DNA of 64,000 nucleotides from a virus, in IMG/VR virus record IMGVR_UViG_3300045996_000592, positions 1-64,000 of that record; one strand, given 5' to 3'. The notes under the pieces are model-generated. The model saw nothing but the letters and a program-made list of their open reading frames with translations, did no database searches and was not told the DNA's origin. Positions 14,647 through 22,892 of the stretch are shown here, one piece after another (the first letter of the stretch is position 1; every line of letters begins with the position of its first letter). The translations under genes were made by a program, and so were the position numbers.

Positions 14647-16143
14647 ATGAATTTAATAATAGCGGAATCTCTCAGGAGGTTCCTCGAACTGAACAGAAGT
14701 AAGAGCCTGATAGCTCAGATATTACTCGATGATGATTTTACGACAGTAGAGTTTGGTAACTATATAGCGCGGAGAGGAGATATGTTAAGTTTTCTACCGG
14801 CCGGTAAAGAACACCAGGTAAACGATAACGGGGACTGGAGAAGAGAGAACAGGCAGACTGCCCGTGCTGGTAAGTTAGTAAGGAAATTGATCAATGAGTA
14901 CGGATACACCAATATGAACCCTAAAGACAGCGACTTCGAACTTTTTTCTAACCTGGTTAAATCTGATAAGGTTAACGATGAAGACTGTAAGGTCAGGTTT
15001 GAACTGGTAAAAGGAGAAGATATCAGGTACCGGTACTACGAAGACAACCACTCGGATAAGTATAATCTCGGTACTATGAAGGACTCCTGTATGCGTTACG
15101 GTAAATGCCAGGATTGGTTAGACCTTTACGTCAAGAACCCGAACAAAGTGGGACTACTGGTTCTCCTGGACGAGGATAATAAGACAGTAGGTAGAGCCCT
15201 TGTCTGGAAGCTGGACTCAGGGGAAACTTTTATGGACCGTGTTTATGGTACTGAAGCTCATCAGAAGATGTTTGAGTCTTACGCAGAGAACAGGAAGTGG
15301 TGGTATAAATCAACACACGATAATGATCAGAGTGCTGACATCGTTACTCCGGATGGAGAACCCTCACGTAAAGCTCTGGAAGTTACTCTTAGCTACGCCA
15401 ATTTGGACAGGTTCCCTTATATGGACACTTTATCCTATTACAGTCACGATGGTTTGATAACTAACGCAAGTAGTAGTTATGACTACGAACTCAGGGATAC
15501 CGAGGGTTATTGGGAAGGACATAATGATGATGATGATGACGAGGATGATAACGATGGACAGGTGTATGATACATATCGTTGTCGCTATATTGACGAGAAT
15601 GGTGCCTGCTATATCGAAGGTTTCGGTTATGCCCATGAGGACGACTGTATTTATGATGAGTACACTTGGCGTTGGAACTTAAACAGGGACAGTGAGAGGT
15701 TAGAAAACGGTAAATGGTGTCACGAGGATGACGCTATTTATGTAGAGGATTACGGTCATATACACAAGACCGAAATAGACGACTACCGGCAAGTAGATGG
15801 TAAGTGGTACCGTGAAGATGATACTTGTTGGGATGAGATCGGGGAAGAAGACATCCTTATCAAAGACTCAGTAGAACTGTATACAGGAGGAAGAACATCT
15901 AAAAATCACAGGGGTGTAGTAGAGCTTGATGAGTTTTATGGGGATAAACAATATGCCCTGACTTCTGACTGTTTTGTCTGTCCCCACTCGGGTACTTATT
16001 ATCTAACAGAAGATAGTGTAGTTACTTATTGCGGTACCCGGGTAGCACAAGAAAATCTCAGAAATTACCTCGAAGAACATGAAGAAGAAACAGGAACACC
16101 TACAGAAAATCAGTTAACCTTAGAACTCATAGATCATGGATAG
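14647..16143 (+). CDS. Large acidic phage protein with internal repeats, 498 aa
   Basis: The N-terminal ~215 residues contain TMKDSCMRYGKCQDWLDLY and GLLVLLDEDNKTVGRALVW, a block I recall from uncharacterised proteins of large phages. A run of Asp/Glu follows (~296-306). The last ~200 residues repeat a short unit three to four times: AHEDDCIYDEY, CHEDDAIYVEDYG and YREDDTCWDEIGEED, each ending near a Trp/Tyr and with scattered Cys. Function unknown; metal binding by the acidic repeats is possible. Overlaps the peptidase gene by 8 bases. Confidence 0.75.
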   Translation: MNLIIAESLRRFLELNRSKSLIAQILLDDDFTTVEFGNYIARRGDMLSFLPAGKEHQVNDNGDWRRENRQTARAGKLVRKLINEYGYTNMNPKDSDFELFSNLVKSDKVNDEDCKVRFELVKGEDIRYRYYEDNHSDKYNLGTMKDSCMRYGKCQDWLDLYVKNPNKVGLLVLLDEDNKTVGRALVWKLDSGETFMDRVYGTEAHQKMFESYAENRKWWYKSTHDNDQSADIVTPDGEPSRKALEVTLSYANLDRFPYMDTLSYYSHDGLITNASSSYDYELRDTEGYWEGHNDDDDDEDDNDGQVYDTYRCRYIDENGACYIEGFGYAHEDDCIYDEYTWRWNLNRDSERLENGKWCHEDDAIYVEDYGHIHKTEIDDYRQVDGKWYREDDTCWDEIGEEDILIKDSVELYTGGRTSKNHRGVVELDEFYGDKQYALTSDCFVCPHSGTYYLTEDSVVTYCGTRVAQENLRNYLEEHEEETGTPTENQLTLELIDHG

Positions 16144-17131
16144 TTTATTGTGGACAGTTTTAGAAGTACAATCCGAATCAGGGAACGTAAAGTTCATGAA
16201 CCGGCTGGTTAAGAAGATAGCCGAATCCTTCGGGGCTCAGGTAAAAGAAGATAAGGGTAATATCTACGTAACAAAAGGTGAGGCTGACAGTTATAACTGT
16301 ATCGTAGCGCACACCGATACCGTACACAGGATCATCCCGCAGAATCACTACAAGGTGTTAGAGTTGGAAGGAAGAGTATTCGCCTATAATACAAAGGATA
16401 TGAAACCTACGGGTATAGGTGGGGACGATAAATGTGGGATTGCTATAGCATTGACCGCTATCCGGGATCTTCCTGTTATCAAGGCCGCATTCTTCAGAGA
16501 CGAGGAGACAGGTGGTGAAGGTTCTCAGGAAGCAGATATGAGTTTCTTTAATGATTGTAATTTTGTTCTCCAGTGTGACCGTAAGGGTAATTCTGGGTTC
16601 GTGGATAACATCTACGGAGAACCTCTTTATGCAGACAACTTCAGGGAGGACATCTATCCCGTACTGGAAAAATACGGGTATAAGGAGGTTGAAGGTATGT
16701 TTACTGATGTCTATCAACTGGCCTGTAACGATCTACCCATAGCCTGTGCTAACATAGAGTGTGGGTACTATGCTCCTCATACGTCTACAGAGTATATTAT
16801 ACTAAAGGACTGGGAGAACTGTAAGAAGATGGTACTGGAGATGTTAAGTACGTTCACGAAGAAGTACAAGATCGACCGCGTACCGCCGTATTCTGGTAAA
16901 GGACGTTATTCTGAAAACCGTTATTTCTGGGAGGAAAGGGCTACAGGTGCCGGCCATTTCGATGGACGAGACTACTGGGATTTCTGCTGGAGTTGTAATG
17001 AGTACGATATTCTGAATGAGAGTAATATGTGTTGCGAGTTCTGTACTGAGGCAGTGGGGATGACTAAGAAGGAGAAGAAGTCCCCTATTGTCAAATCACA
17101 GAAAGAGTTATTCCTGGATTTTAAGTTATGA
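16136..17131 (+). CDS. M20-family metallopeptidase (peptidase T-like)
   Basis: All dinuclear zinc ligands of M20/M28-type aminopeptidases can be seen in order: HTDTVH (~57-62), GGDDKCG with the bridging Asp (~96-102), DEETGGEGS with general-base and ligand Glu (~122-130), a CDRKG Asp (~142) and APHTSTEY with the last His (~218-225). The C-terminal ~60 residues carry an extra Cys-rich segment (CWSCNEY, CCEFC), probably a zinc ribbon. Likely a cytosolic di- or tripeptidase, or a repurposed amidohydrolase. Unusual cargo for a phage. The upstream overlap suggests co-expression with the acidic repeat protein. Confidence 0.85.
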   Translation: MDSLLWTVLEVQSESGNVKFMNRLVKKIAESFGAQVKEDKGNIYVTKGEADSYNCIVAHTDTVHRIIPQNHYKVLELEGRVFAYNTKDMKPTGIGGDDKCGIAIALTAIRDLPVIKAAFFRDEETGGEGSQEADMSFFNDCNFVLQCDRKGNSGFVDNIYGEPLYADNFREDIYPVLEKYGYKEVEGMFTDVYQLACNDLPIACANIECGYYAPHTSTEYIILKDWENCKKMVLEMLSTFTKKYKIDRVPPYSGKGRYSENRYFWEERATGAGHFDGRDYWDFCWSCNEYDILNESNMCCEFCTEAVGMTKKEKKSPIVKSQKELFLDFKL

Positions 17132-17535
17132 TACAGGCAAAAGACGTGGTAAAAGAGTTCTTCAGTGAACTCGAACGATTGATACTCAGGCCGGCGCAGG
17201 ACGCAGGGCTAACTAAAATATCAGAACTCTTCCTGTACCACGGGTTCATACACTCCAGTAAAGAGTGGTTTATCCATAATATAGAAGAAGCGGAATACTG
17301 GGAAGAAAAATTCGATGCTGCAGAAGAAGAACGAAATAATATAGACAGGGATCTACAAGACATGGAAGCTCAGGTAGACGACATAGCCAGTGATCTCAGT
17401 AATATCACTGATAAACTGGAAAACGCGGACCCGGATGAAACAGCCCGGTTAGTAGCAGAGCTAAAGGGACGAATAGAAGACCTGGAGAGCGCTACCGGCT
17501 GGAGGACTAAACCGACTAAAAAGAAAGCAGCATGA
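17128..17535 (+). CDS. Coiled-coil protein, 135 aa (ends KKAA)
   Basis: Residues ~45-125 form a long heptad pattern rich in Glu, Asp and Leu (DIASDLSNITDKLENAD). The N-terminal 45 residues are globular. Overlaps its upstream neighbour as ATGA. The tail is basic then Ala-Ala. Probably an oligomeric scaffold or partner protein; function unknown. Confidence 0.7.
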   Translation: MIQAKDVVKEFFSELERLILRPAQDAGLTKISELFLYHGFIHSSKEWFIHNIEEAEYWEEKFDAAEEERNNIDRDLQDMEAQVDDIASDLSNITDKLENADPDETARLVAELKGRIEDLESATGWRTKPTKKKAA

Positions 17536-17741
17536 CGTTATATCAGATATTAGATACTGAAGGTGATGAGATGGGACTCATCTACACAGATGCCCCGGGA
17601 GAAGTAGTGCAGAGTACATGGAAGAAGGTATACTTAGAAGATGAACCGGAGGACTGCGCTTATATAGACTGGTTAGTAGAAACGCTATCTGCCGCGTGGC
17701 CTAAGACAGAAAGATTGTTTACAGAGGTAATATTACCCTAA
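17532..17741 (+). CDS. Small acidic protein, 69 aa
   Basis: Starts at an ATGA overlap and is the last gene of the plus-strand run before the converging lysis cassette. Acidic, with a C-terminal helix. The pattern YQILDTEGDEMGLIYTDAPGE suggests a small alpha/beta fold. Function unknown. Confidence 0.65.
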   Translation: MTLYQILDTEGDEMGLIYTDAPGEVVQSTWKKVYLEDEPEDCAYIDWLVETLSAAWPKTERLFTEVILP

Positions 17742-17744
17742 AAC

Positions 17745-17779
17745 ATAAAAAAAACCCCGAACCTTAACAGGAACGGGGT
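17745..17779 (-). terminator. Intrinsic terminator of the minus-strand cassette
   Basis: On the minus strand CCCCG (complement of 17774-17778) pairs with CGGGG (complement of 17755-17759) and is followed by eight T. It stops transcription of the 19022-17837 genes before they enter the plus-strand operon; the stem could also act for the plus strand, where it lacks a good T run. Confidence 0.8.
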
Positions 17780-17836
17780 ATAATTCTTATCAGCCGGTGG
17801 GTTTACAGGGGTTGGCCGAGGGAATCGTAGGTGGGA

Positions 17837-18430
17837 CTAAATTATTTTTTTGAATTTCAGGAATCCGAGACCGGTGCCGATAATAACTATCAGGCTTATC
17901 AATCCCCAGAACTGTATCCGGGAAGTAGTTAACCTTGATTTTAGTTCGGAAACAGTCAGTTTCTGTGCTCTCACGGTAGAATCTGACCGGTTGAGTTTAC
18001 CTTCCAGCAGCTTCCGGCGGGTACTGTCCTCCACCCTTGTCACTATTTTTTGAATATGGGTGACAGTTTTCTCAGTAACCGGGACATAGGTAGTAAGAAC
18101 TCCCCCGGTGATCTTTAAGTAAAGGCCGTTAGGAAGGGTAGTATCCAGCTGATATAGTTGTGAACAATCAACGGGTATAGCTTTTCCTTCCAGGTATATC
18201 GTATCCGGAGCAGACGGTAATTTAACGGAAGTAGAGTCATAGGTGGTATCGGTTTTGGTTATCTCCTCGTTAAGAGTGTCCGATCCGGTTATTACCGGGA
18301 TACAGCCCCCACGGGATACGAAGGTGTCTATTATAGCCCTGTGTTTCCGGGGGTGCTTTACCGCGAACTTATCAACGGTGAAACACCCGGTCAGTAACAC
18401 TAAGGATAGGATGACTAATATTGATTTCAT
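17837..18430 (-). CDS. Candidate unimolecular spanin (lipoprotein with C-terminal TM)
   Basis: The N-terminus is a lipoprotein signal peptide with lipobox LLTGC (Cys16). The middle is periplasmic, with strand-rich and then coiled-coil sequence (~130-165, RKLLEGKLNRSDSTVRAQ). The C-terminus has one transmembrane helix (~172-191) and a short basic tail. A lipidated outer-membrane end joined to an inner-membrane helix in a single chain is the definition of a u-spanin, which fuses outer and inner membranes at lysis in Gram-negative hosts. It is the last gene of the minus-strand cassette, next to a single-TM protein that may be a holin. Confidence 0.75.
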   Translation of the reverse strand: MKSILVILSLVLLTGCFTVDKFAVKHPRKHRAIIDTFVSRGGCIPVITGSDTLNEEITKTDTTYDSTSVKLPSAPDTIYLEGKAIPVDCSQLYQLDTTLPNGLYLKITGGVLTTYVPVTEKTVTHIQKIVTRVEDSTRRKLLEGKLNRSDSTVRAQKLTVSELKSRLTTSRIQFWGLISLIVIIGTGLGFLKFKKII

Positions 18431-18729
18431 AGGTACTGGTATTTACGCCGCGTTCGGTCCTCGGGATTAGTAAAGACCAGCGGTTCTTTTACGCTTGGTA
18501 ATCTCTCGGGAACACCTGGCCGGTCTTCTACCTGATACACTACGATACCTCCGCGGTCCATACGCTCTTTGAGGTTCTTTAGCTCTGTCTTGTCAACCCC
18601 CTGGGCTACCAGGACAGCTTCCATTTTAGTGTCCAGGTTATCCAGTTTTTTCAAGACCATCCCCGAAAACGAGGTAGCTAAAGTCACCAAGAGTCCGAAT
18701 ACGAATTTCTGAGTAGAGTTTAAACCCAT
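18427..18729 (-). CDS. Single-TM protein, possible holin
   Basis: One N-terminal transmembrane helix (~8-27, FVFGLLVTLATSFSGMVL) followed by a charged coiled region (DNLDTKMEAV...) and a basic tail. Size (100 aa) and position directly upstream of the spanin fit a class III-type holin or pinholin-related protein, but holins have no sequence signature. Overlaps the spanin start as ATGA. Confidence 0.55.
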   Translation of the reverse strand: MGLNSTQKFVFGLLVTLATSFSGMVLKKLDNLDTKMEAVLVAQGVDKTELKNLKERMDRGGIVVYQVEDRPGVPERLPSVKEPLVFTNPEDRTRRKYQYL

Positions 18730-19022
18730 TAAGAACAGTTTTTATAGTTTTTGATCTCAATAACACAAACTTCTCCCTTAGGATAACCTTTTATCATAAA
18801 CACAGAGTTCGGTTTTACAGAACCATCCCGGTTTATGCGGTAGAAGTACCTGTTACCTTCCGGATGTTTACACTCGGTAGCGCCTTCCGGGGCCACCATA
18901 GCGGAACCCGTTAACAGAAGGAGATCACACTGGCAGATATAGGTGGGGTATGCTCTCTGGGTTCCGGGTATCGGGTAGCCCTGAGAGTCAGTTTTTACAT
19001 AATAACGGAGTGGGGGGCACAT
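18729..19022 (-). CDS. Small Cys-containing protein of the lysis cassette, 97 aa
   Basis: First gene of the minus-strand cassette. Two Cys near the start of YICQCDLLLLTGSAM, further Cys late (ECKHPEG, GEVCVIEIKNYKNCS). The start codon overlaps nothing and a promoter-like region lies directly upstream. No signal peptide is obvious. It is not a recognisable endolysin. Function unknown. Confidence 0.65.
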   Translation of the reverse strand: MCPPLRYYVKTDSQGYPIPGTQRAYPTYICQCDLLLLTGSAMVAPEGATECKHPEGNRYFYRINRDGSVKPNSVFMIKGYPKGEVCVIEIKNYKNCS

Positions 19023-19038
19023 AGGTCTAAAAAATATC

Positions 19039-19097
19039 TGTGGGTATCTAACTTAGATAATCTAAAAAGTGGTACTTTTGATACCCTCCCTATCTAA
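19039..19097. promoter_or_regulatory. Divergent control region with TATCTAA sites and a palindrome
   Basis: Between the leftward lysis cassette and the rightward replication genes lie TGTG (19039-19042), a 20-base spacer with TATCTAACTTAGATA (an interrupted palindrome, 19045-19059) and TAAAAAGT (19063-19070) in the -33/-7 arrangement. A TAnnTTTG match TACTTTTG follows (19073-19080), and another TATCTAA (19091-19097). The palindrome reads almost the same on the minus strand, so one protein could control both directions. Confidence 0.55.
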
Positions 19098-19154
19098 AAT
19101 AAGACCGGTTTTCCGGGTGAAGAGTACAAGATTAATATACACAAATTAACCGAC

Positions 19155-19718
19155 ATGACCAAGGAAGATTACAAGAAAAACTTATCCCGAACTCTCATTA
19201 ACCGGTTCCGGGAAGAGTATTATGAGAAGATAGGGGTCTATCCGGATGTAAAACCTCCGGTATGGGATAAAATACCCCTCAACGAACTGAGAAGGATATG
19301 TGATAAGGTTTTACCTAACGAGTACACAGTAGTAGGGTTTAAAGGGTATTACTCAAGTAATGGTCCTGTTCCTATAAACATTATCCGTGAAACCGGTTTC
19401 ACTACTATTCTGGCTAGAACCCGTAAACTACCGATTGTACGCCTCAGGAAGATTTTTATACACTTCGCCCTGGAGATGGGGTACTCTTCTGTAGTAATTG
19501 GAAAGTATCTAGGATTAGATCACGCCACTGTGTTATACTGCAACAAAGAGTGTCAGAAACATCTACAGGCACACCCGGATTTTATAGAGTTATACACTCA
19601 AGTAAACGACCTCTTATATGATACACCCGCTATTCGATCTGCTGCTGCAAAAGAAGGTGACTCCGAACCAATTCATGTGTCTTTGGTACCAATCTCAGTC
19701 GATTCAGCCGCCGCTTAA
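19155..19718 (+). CDS. DnaA domain IV-like protein, putative replication initiator
   Basis: Residues ~95-138 (LRKIFIHFALEMGYSSVVIGKYLG then LDHATVLYCNKECQKH) match the DNA-binding domain of DnaA, including the signature DHATV seen as DHTTV in bacterial DnaA. The AAA+ domain is absent. The N-terminal 90 residues are unassigned. A protein that keeps only the DnaA box-binding domain could recognise a phage origin or act as a decoy on the host initiation system. It opens the replication operon, upstream of helicase and primase. The C-terminus is SAAA. Its last ~100 bases overlap the next gene in another frame. Confidence 0.8.
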   Translation: MTKEDYKKNLSRTLINRFREEYYEKIGVYPDVKPPVWDKIPLNELRRICDKVLPNEYTVVGFKGYYSSNGPVPINIIRETGFTTILARTRKLPIVRLRKIFIHFALEMGYSSVVIGKYLGLDHATVLYCNKECQKHLQAHPDFIELYTQVNDLLYDTPAIRSAAAKEGDSEPIHVSLVPISVDSAAA

Positions 19719-20175
19719 CACCCGGGAAGGGGAGTGTAACAACCTGATCGGGAAGGGACTGCTTGACCAGAACTATAAACCTACCCTCTTAGGGAAGCAG
19801 ATCCTGAAAGATATAGACCGGTTGTTCACCAAGAAGAAAAAAGAGGTTGTCAACCCAGAGGATCTTGATGAGCAGAAGATAAAGGAGTACCGCGAGAAGT
19901 GGCCCAAACACCTGAAAGCTACCCCCAAGGGGATCACCGAGAAGTTCGGTTGGTTGTTCCGGGAATATCCCGAATACGCCGGTAAGTGGGATGATATACT
20001 GGAGGCCACAAACCTCTATTTGTCAGAAGCTGATAGTAAATGGATGTACCGCGCAGACCACTTCATCATCAAACAGGTGACCGGGGGTAACCGTTACGCC
20101 CTGAATGAATTCCTGGAGCGGGTACAATCAGGAGAGAAAAAAGAAGAAGTACTCAGTATTTATAAAGTAGCGTAA
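19618..20175 (+). CDS. Replication-module protein, 185 aa
   Basis: I keep the start at 19618 because the opening MIHPLFDLLLQKKVTPNQFMCLWY looks like a conserved helical domain (Q-x-x-x-TPNQF), although it overlaps the preceding gene by 101 bases. A Lys/Glu-rich linker (~75-100) leads to a helical C-terminal domain. Order in the operon (initiator-like protein, this gene, DnaB-type helicase) fits a helicase loader or adaptor, but no P-loop is visible. Function inferred from context only. Confidence 0.65.
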   Translation: MIHPLFDLLLQKKVTPNQFMCLWYQSQSIQPPLNTREGECNNLIGKGLLDQNYKPTLLGKQILKDIDRLFTKKKKEVVNPEDLDEQKIKEYREKWPKHLKATPKGITEKFGWLFREYPEYAGKWDDILEATNLYLSEADSKWMYRADHFIIKQVTGGNRYALNEFLERVQSGEKKEEVLSIYKVA

Positions 20176-20176
20176 G

Positions 20177-20254
20177 ATGTACACATATTTAATATGGCTG
20201 GTAGTTAAGGTAGTAGAATTTTTCTACCCTTTAATATCAGTCTTCATCAGATAA
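20177..20254 (+). CDS. Possible 25-aa membrane peptide
   Basis: An ATG one base after the preceding stop opens a 25-codon frame of almost pure hydrophobic and aromatic residues with Lys and Arg ends (MYTYLIWLVVKVVEFFYPL...). It could form one transmembrane helix. The same DNA also contains a small hairpin (GTAGAA/TTCTAC). Very short frames arise easily by chance, so support is limited. Confidence 0.3.
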   Translation: MYTYLIWLVVKVVEFFYPLISVFIR

Positions 20255-20264
20255 AATCCAGTTT

Positions 20265-20531
20265 ATGTTAACAGTACAGGAAGAACGGGAATTGATACTC
20301 GAACCCATTAAGGTAGTAGAGAATAAGAAATCAGAGATAGTAGAACTTTTTGATAGCCTGCCGTCCGCCGGGATGGAAGACCCTAACATCAGGATGATCA
20401 GCCTGGATATGTTCCAGTTGGTGGCCAACCAGCTGATCGGAATGGGTTACTACCACGGGGAGCGCCAGGGTTGGAAAGCCGGAGGAGCAGAAATTTATGA
20501 CATGACCCAAAACTTCTTCAACAGGGCGTAG
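20265..20531 (+). CDS. Small helical protein, 88 aa
   Basis: Acidic N-terminal half with a coiled pattern (EERELILEPIKVVENKKSE). The C-terminal half (FQLVANQLIGMGYYHGERQGW) is amphipathic. It abuts the helicase gene with no gap, so it is translated with it. Unknown function; a helicase or primase accessory role is possible. Confidence 0.65.
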   Translation: MLTVQEERELILEPIKVVENKKSEIVELFDSLPSAGMEDPNIRMISLDMFQLVANQLIGMGYYHGERQGWKAGGAEIYDMTQNFFNRA

Positions 20532-21506
20532 ATGAGCACACCGGTAAAAACACCGTGGACCCATATATCCGAGATACGGAACAGGACCCGGGAGTATATA
20601 GATAAAAGAAGGAAGGGAGAAATAAAATCCTTTCGGACACCCTGGTACAAGCTCAACCACGAACTCGTTCTGGGATACGAGTGGCAGACCATCAACCTAC
20701 TGGCGGGATCGTCGGGTATAGGTAAGACTGCCATCAAGGATCAGATCATTAAAGAGGGGATGGAGTTAAACAAAGATCAGAATATAGTGGCGCTGGAATA
20801 CCAGTTTGAGATGACAGACATACAGACCGGCGCCCGGGAGTTAACAGCTCCCACGGGAATGTCTATAAAGAAGTTATTCTCAGCAGAAGAAGGGGAGTTG
20901 GTCACTGACGAAGAGTTTGAGCAGATAGAACAATTACACCACAAACGAAAGAATGACCGGATCTACCAGGTAAGTTCACCGAGGAAGGTCGATACTATGG
21001 AAAAGGAGATACTATCCTTTTACGAGTACGCTAAGAAAACTTACGGGGACGACGTTAGAGTTCTTATCTCGGTAGATCACGCGCTCCTGATAGACGGCGG
21101 GATGGATGATAACTCGGAACTGGACACTATTGGTAATATGGCCAAAATGTTTCTCCGGATAAAGAAGAGGGTACCGGTGATCGTCTTCATTCTCAGTCAA
21201 CTGAACTCCTATATCGAGGAACCCAGCAGAAGGGAGAATGGCAAGGTGTCTAATTTCCCTACCAAGAGAGACCTCTACGGAGGAAAGCAGCTGTATTTTG
21301 CCTGTGACACTGTAATGATCTTCATGAAGCCGCTGGCTGATGGGATATCAATATACGGTCCCGGTAGGTTCGACGTAACACAGGGTGACTACATCTTTAA
21401 CCACATTCTAAAGACCCGGTTCTCTAACCCCACTACCCTCACATTTAAGGCAGACATGGAACACTTTCGGATAGAGGAGTGTGATCCACCACCAGTAAAA
21501 AAATAA
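20532..21506 (+). CDS. Replicative DNA helicase, DnaB-type (SF4)
   Basis: RecA-like ATPase core: Walker A GSSGIGKTAIKD (~59-70), Walker B strand RVLISVDHALLID (~176-188), then VPVIVFILSQLN (~220-231), the SQLN segment typical of DnaB and T7 gp4 helicases. 324 residues, so it lacks the DnaB N-terminal primase-binding domain, as is common in phages. Unwinds DNA 5'-3' at the fork. The primase is separate at 25302. Confidence 0.9.
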   Translation: MSTPVKTPWTHISEIRNRTREYIDKRRKGEIKSFRTPWYKLNHELVLGYEWQTINLLAGSSGIGKTAIKDQIIKEGMELNKDQNIVALEYQFEMTDIQTGARELTAPTGMSIKKLFSAEEGELVTDEEFEQIEQLHHKRKNDRIYQVSSPRKVDTMEKEILSFYEYAKKTYGDDVRVLISVDHALLIDGGMDDNSELDTIGNMAKMFLRIKKRVPVIVFILSQLNSYIEEPSRRENGKVSNFPTKRDLYGGKQLYFACDTVMIFMKPLADGISIYGPGRFDVTQGDYIFNHILKTRFSNPTTLTFKADMEHFRIEECDPPPVKK

Positions 21507-21508
21507 TT

Positions 21509-22513
21509 ATGCAGCAGATAGAGGCTAAAATCATAGCAGACAGTAAAAATGAGTTCGGTAACAGGATAACTACCTTCTTACTGACGTTCCCCCGGATAAT
21601 ACTGGCTGAGGTCAACACTCACCGGATGTTGTCCCGGAACTCAGCGTCAAGCAGGGCTATACCCTTCGAGAAGATGTTGAAGAGAGTACAGGAAGACCCG
21701 TTCATCCCGATCAAATGGATGAAGGACCATAAGGGTATGCAGGGAGTAGAATATTTCACTGAGACCGCCAAAGAAGCGTGGATACACCAGGATCGTTCAT
21801 GGGGGTATGAACAGTATGCGGATGTCCCAGCAGTAGAGTTCCTGAAAAAAGAATGGTTACAGGCTCGTGACTGGGCAGTAATGCAGGCTCAGTGGTTAAG
21901 TGACCGGGGTCTTACTAAGCAGATCTGTAACCGGTTACTGGAGCCCTTCATGTGGCACACGGCCATTGTTACCGGAACCGAGTGGGAGAACTTTTTCGCA
22001 CTCCGGGCACACGAAGCAGCTGAAATACACCTACAGGAACTTGCGTACAAGATGTTGGAAGAGTATAATAATTCTACTCCTCAACTACTCAGTCCTGGTC
22101 AGTGGCACATACCGTTCGGAGACCAGATGGATGAAAACAGACTGTATGCGCTCCTTAAAGGAGAAGACTACCACACAGAGGAGACTCGTGACAATGCCCT
22201 ATCCGATTTACAGGTTAAGATCGCTACAGCCCGCTGTGCCAGGTTGTCCTATCTGAACTACGAGGGTAAGGACGACTACGAGGCCGATCTTAAACTTCAC
22301 GATAGTCTGTCAGCAGCCGGTCACTGGTCAGCGTTTGAACACTGTGCCCGTAGTATGGATAATGATGAGTATCACTGCTGGACATCCGGGTTTTCTGAAG
22401 TATCCGATCATCCTGACATGTTAGGTTGGTGCGGGAACTATCGCGGGTATATACAATATCGTAAGTTATTTTCTAACGAAAACCGGACAGATGACCGGGT
22501 AATAACTAAATAA
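21509..22513 (+). CDS. thyX: Flavin-dependent thymidylate synthase ThyX
   Basis: Makes dTMP from dUMP using FAD and methylenetetrahydrofolate. The ThyX motif appears as THRMLSRNSASSRA (~37-50), a close form of RHRxxSxxxxSxR. Further conserved stretches are WENFFALRAHEAAEIHLQ (~158-175) and the Arg/Tyr region near 180. At 334 residues it is longer than host ThyX, because of an extra ~90-residue C-terminal segment (ARCARLSYLNYEGK onwards) that is typical of phage versions. Two bases separate it from the helicase. Confidence 0.95.
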   Translation: MQQIEAKIIADSKNEFGNRITTFLLTFPRIILAEVNTHRMLSRNSASSRAIPFEKMLKRVQEDPFIPIKWMKDHKGMQGVEYFTETAKEAWIHQDRSWGYEQYADVPAVEFLKKEWLQARDWAVMQAQWLSDRGLTKQICNRLLEPFMWHTAIVTGTEWENFFALRAHEAAEIHLQELAYKMLEEYNNSTPQLLSPGQWHIPFGDQMDENRLYALLKGEDYHTEETRDNALSDLQVKIATARCARLSYLNYEGKDDYEADLKLHDSLSAAGHWSAFEHCARSMDNDEYHCWTSGFSEVSDHPDMLGWCGNYRGYIQYRKLFSNENRTDDRVITK

Positions 22514-22514
22514 T

Positions 22515-22892
22515 ATGACAGGATCAAACACTACCCCTAAGAAGAGGGGGCGTAAACCAAAACTGGAAGCAGATAACAGGAAGACTACAGTTAGTAAAAG
22601 GATGATCAAGGGTGCTGTTAGAGGCGTACTTACCCCTGAAGAGATATTTAAGATACAGGTGCAAGACAGGTCTAACGCTGTTAATCACCCTAACCATTAC
22701 GGAGGAGAATTAAACCCTTACGAGGCCATTAAGGTGATAGAGGCGTGGAACCTCGGATTCAACATAGGTAATACAGTGAAGTACCTCTCTCGCGCCGGTA
22801 AGAAGGACGGTAATCCGCCGCTTCAAGACCTCGAAAAGGCCTGTTGGTACCTATCCCGGGAAATTCAGAACCTCAAAAAACAGAACTCATGA
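22515..22892 (+). CDS. DUF3310 protein
   Basis: The basic N-terminus (KKRGRKPKLEADNRK) is AT-hook-like. Residues ~52-120 give the DUF3310 pattern: NHPNHYGG, EAIKVIEAW, FNIGNTVKYLSRAGKK and DLEKACWYL. The family is frequent in phages beside nucleotide-metabolism genes and is sometimes annotated as a nucleotide kinase, without proof. One base from thyX. The stop overlaps the next start. Confidence 0.85.
   Translation: MTGSNTTPKKRGRKPKLEADNRKTTVSKRMIKGAVRGVLTPEEIFKIQVQDRSNAVNHPNHYGGELNPYEAIKVIEAWNLGFNIGNTVKYLSRAGKKDGNPPLQDLEKACWYLSREIQNLKKQNS

Noticed and set aside
17837-18430. Lipoprotein as an unrelated outer-membrane protein
   Set aside because: The lipobox plus C-terminal helix in one chain next to a small TM protein fits a u-spanin better.
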